Position numbers and translations under genes: made by a program. The notes under the pieces were generated by a model. It searched no databases and was not told where the DNA came from. It worked only from the letters and a program-made list of their open reading frames with translations. Positions 59,799-64,000 of a stretch of DNA of 64,000 bases are shown here, piece by piece. How positions within the stretch are numbered: the first letter of the stretch is position 1; the number at the start of each line of letters is the position of its first letter. The DNA comes from Acidobacteria subdivision 2 bacterium RH1 MAG20 (lineage in GTDB: Bacteria; Acidobacteriota; Terriglobia; Terriglobales; Acidobacteriaceae), in contig NFUO01000373.1 of the NCBI GenBank assembly GCA_002197545.1, positions 1 to 64,000 on the forward strand, written 5' to 3'.

Positions 59799-62369
59799 AT
59801 GCCGAGCCGCACCACTCGCCGCCGCTTCCTCACGACCTCCGCCGCCGCAGCCACCGCTCTCACTCAGCGTCCCGCCCTGGCCTTCGTCCCTGAGACATTG
59901 CCCAAAGATGATGCGACGCCTTACAAACTTCACTTCAATCAGCCCGCAGCCACCTGGCCCGATGCCCTTCCCGTAGGCAACGGCCGCCTCGGTGCAATGG
60001 TCTTCGGCAATGCATCGCTGGAACGCATTCAACTCAACGAAGAGTCCATCTGGGATGGCGAACGCCGCGACCGCAACAATCCCAAGGCGGGAGCCGCTGT
60101 CCCTAAAATCCGCGAACTCCTCTTTAGCGGAAAGGTCGCCGAAGCCGAGGCGCTCGCCCTCTCCGACATGATGTCCCTCCCGCGCCGGATGCCTTGCTAT
60201 CAAACCCTTGGCGACCTCCACCTCGATTTCTCCGATTCTGGCCTCACGCCGGAAATCAAGGTCGAAGATTATCAGCTTGAACTTAACCTCGATACTGCCA
60301 TCGTCACCACGACCTTTACCTTCAATGGCACTCGCTATACCCGCGAAGTCTTCAGTTCCTTTCCAGATCAAGTCATCGTGGTCCGTCTCACCGCGAGCCA
60401 GCCCGGTAAACTCTCGTTCACTGCACGCCTCGACCGCCCGGGCCCAAGTCCATTCCAAACCAAGGCGCTCGCCTTCAACCGCCTCTCTCTCGACGGCGAG
60501 GCTCTGCCCGTCAACGACAACGCCGGCTTCCCTGTAAAAGAACGTCAGGTAGGCATCAGATTCCACGCCGAACTTTTTGCCAACTCAACCGGCGGCAGCA
60601 TCACGACAAAAGACGGACTCCTCACCGTCGCCAACGCCACCGCAGCAACTCTCTTCATCGACTGCGCCACAAACTACCGCTATCCTGCCGGGCCGTCAGC
60701 CATGCAATCCGCCGTAAACAAGAACCTCACCTCAGCCTCGCGCCGCAGTTACGTCAGCCTCCGCAGTCGCCACATAGCCGGCCATCAGCGACTCTTCCGC
60801 CGCGCTGAAATCAGCTTCGGTCCCGATCCCAACGCCCCCACGCCAACCGACCAGCGCATGCAGCACATCAAAGATGGCGGCGAAGACATCCATCTGCTCC
60901 CCATCTACTTTCAATTCGGACGCTACCTGCTCATATCGAGCAGTCGTCCCGGCACCATGGCCTCCAACCTGCAAGGCATCTGGAACGAATCGGTAGACCC
61001 ACCCTGGGGCAGCAAGTACACCATCAACATCAACACCGAGATGAACTATTGGCTGGCCGAACGCGCCAATCTCTCCGATCTCCACTTCCCTCTCTTCGAT
61101 CTCATCGACAGCACCCGCGTCAATGGCGCTCTCACCGCCAAGGACTACTACAAAGCCCGGGGTTTTGTCGTCCACCACAACACCGATATCTGGGGCGACT
61201 CTTCGCCCATCGATGCACTCGGCGGTGGCATCTGGCCCATGGGAGCCGCATGGCTCTCCCTCCATCTCTGGAACCATTACGACTACACCGGCGACGTGGT
61301 CTTCCTTCGCGAACGGGCCTATCCGCGGCTTCGCGAGAATGCCCGCTTCTTCCTCGACTATCTCACCGTCGCGCCCGAAGAAACACCTTACGCCGGGCAC
61401 CTCATCACCGGGCCATCGTGCTCGCCCGAGAACAAATATGTGCTTCCAGACGGCTCCGCTCACAACCTCTGTATGGGCCCGACGATGGATACCGAGATCG
61501 TCCGCGCCATCCTCACCCGTCTGCTGCAATCTACCGAAGTGCTCAGCCACGCCGGAACCACAACCAAACCAGATGCCGATCTTCTGACCGAGGCGCGCGC
61601 CGCGCTCGCCAAGCTTGCGCCCTTCAAGATCACGCATGACAACCGCCTGCAGGAGTGGCCCGAAGACTACGCCGAACACGAACCGGGTCACCGCCACATC
61701 TCTCATCTCTGGGCGCTCTTTCCCGACGACCAGATCACTCTCCGCGGAACTCCAACCCTGGCCCGCGCCTGTCGAGCCACGCTCGACAAACGCCTCGCCA
61801 ATGGTGGAGGCAGCACCGGCTGGTCCCGCGCCTGGATCGTCAACTGCATGGCCCGCCTCGAAGACGGAGAAGCCGCCTATCAGAGCGTTCTTGCGCTTCT
61901 GCGCAGGTCCACCCGCCACAATCTTCTCGACGTCTGCGGCGAAAAAGAAAACTCCCCGTTCCAGATTGACGGCAATCTCGGCGGTCCCACCGGGCTGATC
62001 GAAATGCTTCTCCAATCCCATGCGGAAGCAACAAATATTTCTCATGTCAGAAGCGATGGCTACATTCCGCCGCCTGCCAACATAACCCGGCTTCTTCCCG
62101 CGCTGCCCAAGGCGTGGCCAAACGGCATCTTCCGAGGCCTGCGCGCTCGTGGAGGCATGGAGATCGACCTTACATGGGTCAACGGTAAAGCCACCCAGGC
62201 AACTCTTCGCTCCACGCTGACTCGCACCCAGACCATCGCCCCGCCAACCGGTCAGCGAATTGCGACCATCATCCAAGGCTCGAAAAAAATGGATTTCACT
62301 TCCAATTCAGATGGCGCCATCAGTTTTCCCGCCCAGGCAGGAATCCGCTACGTCGTTACCTTCGCCTGA
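59799..62369 (+). CDS. Alpha-L-fucosidase, glycoside hydrolase family 95
   Basis: A 856-residue exported enzyme. A twin-arginine-like signal (RTTRRRFLTTSAAAATALTQ) starts at ATG 59799, with GGAG nine bases before. The N-terminal domain opens LHFNQPAATWPDALPVGNGR. Catalytic-site motifs agree with GH95: TININTEMNYW (the paired asparagines), GPSCSPENKY (acid glutamate) and FQIDGNLGGPTGLIE (aspartate). GH95 enzymes remove alpha-1,2-fucose or galactose by inversion. The LacI regulator is 216 bases upstream; that spacer is AT-rich with no other gene. Fits plant xyloglucan or host-glycan use. Confidence 0.92.
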   Translation: MPSRTTRRRFLTTSAAAATALTQRPALAFVPETLPKDDATPYKLHFNQPAATWPDALPVGNGRLGAMVFGNASLERIQLNEESIWDGERRDRNNPKAGAAVPKIRELLFSGKVAEAEALALSDMMSLPRRMPCYQTLGDLHLDFSDSGLTPEIKVEDYQLELNLDTAIVTTTFTFNGTRYTREVFSSFPDQVIVVRLTASQPGKLSFTARLDRPGPSPFQTKALAFNRLSLDGEALPVNDNAGFPVKERQVGIRFHAELFANSTGGSITTKDGLLTVANATAATLFIDCATNYRYPAGPSAMQSAVNKNLTSASRRSYVSLRSRHIAGHQRLFRRAEISFGPDPNAPTPTDQRMQHIKDGGEDIHLLPIYFQFGRYLLISSSRPGTMASNLQGIWNESVDPPWGSKYTININTEMNYWLAERANLSDLHFPLFDLIDSTRVNGALTAKDYYKARGFVVHHNTDIWGDSSPIDALGGGIWPMGAAWLSLHLWNHYDYTGDVVFLRERAYPRLRENARFFLDYLTVAPEETPYAGHLITGPSCSPENKYVLPDGSAHNLCMGPTMDTEIVRAILTRLLQSTEVLSHAGTTTKPDADLLTEARAALAKLAPFKITHDNRLQEWPEDYAEHEPGHRHISHLWALFPDDQITLRGTPTLARACRATLDKRLANGGGSTGWSRAWIVNCMARLEDGEAAYQSVLALLRRSTRHNLLDVCGEKENSPFQIDGNLGGPTGLIEMLLQSHAEATNISHVRSDGYIPPPANITRLLPALPKAWPNGIFRGLRARGGMEIDLTWVNGKATQATLRSTLTRTQTIAPPTGQRIATIIQGSKKMDFTSNSDGAISFPAQAGIRYVVTFA

Positions 62370-62389
62370 CTAAGCGGTGTGAGCAGTAG

Positions 62390-63970
62390 TCATGGCAGAC
62401 GGCAAACTTTCACCGCACCATTCGCATAGGGACATACAAAATCCGTTCCGGCGCTTTGCTGCAATACGACCCAGTCGACTCCCAGCGGAGTTAACGCAGC
62501 GACACGTCGCGCATCGGAGTCCATGTTCAGCCCCATCTGAGCTATCTCTCCCATCCTCCATGCCGAGGTCAACTCCGGCACAACCGACGCCTCTCCTCCA
62601 TCTTTCGAGTAGTCAGGCAACGCGCTGCGCTCCGCAATCGCGCGGAAAGATTGCGCATCCTCACCGGGATTCGTGATGTAATGCGCATCCAGCGCAAATA
62701 AGGCGTCCTTCGGCGTATTTCTGCTGACCCACAGAAATGCCTGTTCCCACTGGTTCTGCGGCGCTTTCCATGGCAGTTCAATGTGCGCCGAATCAGGAAA
62801 TGTCTTCCGCTGCGCAAACAGCATCACGCCCGCCAGCAGCGTAAATGCCGTCACCCATCGCAACGGTCGACGCTGCAAAACCCATTCTGCCAGCGCTGCG
62901 CCCACCATCAGAATCATCACGACATATACCGTCTGAAATATTCGCAGCGGCTGCAATCGCGCAACCATATGAGTTGCCAATCCCTGCCGTGCAAACAGGA
63001 CCGCGACCATCACGGCAACGCCGCCGCACACTACCGCCATCTGTGCCAGAGCGACCCGCGCTGTATCGCCCATACGACGCGTTCCAAATCCAACAATTGC
63101 AAGAATCATCAAGGGAGCAAGCAGCCCAAACTGCTCATACCAATGCCACTCTGCTGGAAACCAGTAGCTTCGCGTCATCGCCGCGCGCAAATATGTCGCA
63201 CTCTCGGGTGGAGCGAACGCCTGCATCGTTGCTGCCACGCACAGGGCCGTCACGCATAACCCTGCCGTTCCCCACACGCGCACCCGCCGACTGGGAGACA
63301 TCACACAGCCCAACACCAGCACACAACCAAATCCATAGGCAGCCATCAGCAGATGCGTGGATGCCGCGGCCAACAGTGCGGCGCAGCACAGTCCGAGCCC
63401 ACGACATCGTCCAACTTGTGCATCATTCCTGGGCTGCAAAAACTCCAGCATGCCCACCAGCGCCAGCAAAATGCAAGGCGTTGAAATGCTCCGCGCCGTC
63501 ACATAGGGGTCCATCAGCATCAGCGACGTTCCTGCAATCGGCAGAGTAATCCACATCGCCAGCAGGCCAACTGCTCCCGTCCTTGCCTCCCTGCTGGCAA
63601 AACATCTCGCCGCCAGCAGATATGCCGCGAACAATGTAGCCCAGAAGCTGGCAAGATGCACCAGCAGCAGCAGCATCCCTAAACTCATCTGCGATCCGCG
63701 AACCAGCGCAGCAATGAGCGGCGCAAACAGAGAGACCCGCAGATGGCCCATCACAAATTCTGTCCCATGCGGATACAACGACGGATCGAGAAGCCGCTTG
63801 ATCTCCGCCAGATACAGCCCGCCGTCTTCGGCATAGGGATGGTATCCATGCACTGCCAGCGCAAGCACAGTGAGCGCGGTGACAAGCCCGCTTGCGAAAC
63901 CGAGTTCCAGTCTGTGTCGATTGACTTCTACAGACTGCGAAATTGCGGGTACTGTTACTGTTGTCGCCAA
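62390..63970 (-). CDS. Polytopic membrane protein, possible GT-C-type
   Basis: A 526-residue inner-membrane protein with about 11-12 helices in the first 400 residues and a soluble C-terminus (VSRNTPKDALFALDAHYITNP). The first loop has HPYAEDGGLYLAEIKRLLDP with acidic residues, as in lipid-phosphate-sugar glycosyltransferases of GT-C fold, and the last part resembles the periplasmic domain of such proteins. No family name is secure. TTG 63970 is the likely start, with GGGAG about 11 bases before. It converges with the GH95 gene 20 bases away; a link to glycan metabolism is possible but unproven. Confidence 0.7.
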   Translation of the reverse strand: MATTVTVPAISQSVEVNRHRLELGFASGLVTALTVLALAVHGYHPYAEDGGLYLAEIKRLLDPSLYPHGTEFVMGHLRVSLFAPLIAALVRGSQMSLGMLLLLVHLASFWATLFAAYLLAARCFASREARTGAVGLLAMWITLPIAGTSLMLMDPYVTARSISTPCILLALVGMLEFLQPRNDAQVGRCRGLGLCCAALLAAASTHLLMAAYGFGCVLVLGCVMSPSRRVRVWGTAGLCVTALCVAATMQAFAPPESATYLRAAMTRSYWFPAEWHWYEQFGLLAPLMILAIVGFGTRRMGDTARVALAQMAVVCGGVAVMVAVLFARQGLATHMVARLQPLRIFQTVYVVMILMVGAALAEWVLQRRPLRWVTAFTLLAGVMLFAQRKTFPDSAHIELPWKAPQNQWEQAFLWVSRNTPKDALFALDAHYITNPGEDAQSFRAIAERSALPDYSKDGGEASVVPELTSAWRMGEIAQMGLNMDSDARRVAALTPLGVDWVVLQQSAGTDFVCPYANGAVKVCRLP

Positions 63971-64000
63971 ATGCTAATCACTCCCGCCACATGGATACCA

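Noticed and set aside
60732..62276. Long open frame on the minus strand opposite the GH95 gene
   Set aside because: It is a by-product of strongly C-ending codons on the coding strand. The same happens opposite glnD, murA, the cysK-like gene and secA. No family motif is present.

Overview
The window reads as a stretch of chromosome from an acidobacterium, most likely class Terriglobia (relatives of Granulicella, Terriglobus, Edaphobacter). The pointers are a C-ending, GC-rich codon style, a tandem pair of Acidobacteria-type VWFA proteins, a very large Oar-like outer-membrane receptor, a futalosine-pathway menaquinone gene, a PEP-CTERM protein, and several families of short palindromic repeats between genes. 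I see no rRNA, tRNA, CRISPR array, phage or insertion sequence. The organism assignment is inference.

Layout. 0-2.8 kb: a single-chain MmeI-like restriction-modification enzyme. 3-6.6 kb: murA behind an unusual leader, an MFS carrier and a compositionally different spacer with a 30-residue membrane peptide. 6.6-12.4 kb (minus): mqnE, a secreted BNR/beta-propeller protein, an OmpA-like protein and a lone nuoB. 12.6-17.2 kb (minus): the nitrogen set amtB-glnB-glnD. 17.4-21.2 kb: secreted esterase plus a coupled small protein, gmhA, mscL, fsr. 21.4-29.1 kb: a GCPII-like peptidase, then a minus-strand run VWFA-VWFA-cysK-like-metB/mccB-like-hydrolase. 29.4-33.3 kb: DUF1015 protein, then the overlapping amidase-GerMN-murI operon. 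33.7-43.1 kb: EVE protein, fabI, DinB-like, DUF6582-like, ABC-F, methyltransferase, DUF4239-like and secA. 43.2-47.5 kb: ECF sigma and zinc-finger anti-sigma, then an assimilatory reductase with two siroheme genes. 47.5-54.8 kb: PEP-CTERM protein, phhA, and a signalling cluster (two degenerate LuxR-type regulators, a PilZ protein, a REC-glutaredoxin-like-flavoprotein fusion and a cNMP-sensor histidine kinase). 54.9-64 kb: a TonB receptor divergent from a LacI regulator, a GH95 fucosidase and a membrane protein.

The most interesting signal is the leader of the siroheme reductase operon (44062-44290). A near-consensus promoter places transcription start on the ATG of a 25-codon ORF containing the run Cys-Arg-Met-Cys-Cys-Cys. 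An intrinsic terminator follows before the reductase gene. This has the layout of a leaderless, cysteine-sensing ribosome attenuator, like those described in mycobacteria, and it implies that the 'nitrite/sulfite reductase' serves sulfur assimilation.

Other signals worth following: a two-part leader element (A-run, hairpin, T-run, then a palindrome and G-tract) present upstream of both murA and the EVE gene; a repeat captured in frame inside murI; a sigma-54 promoter for the PEP-CTERM gene; and a codon-usage mosaic marking the target-recognition half of the MmeI-like enzyme.
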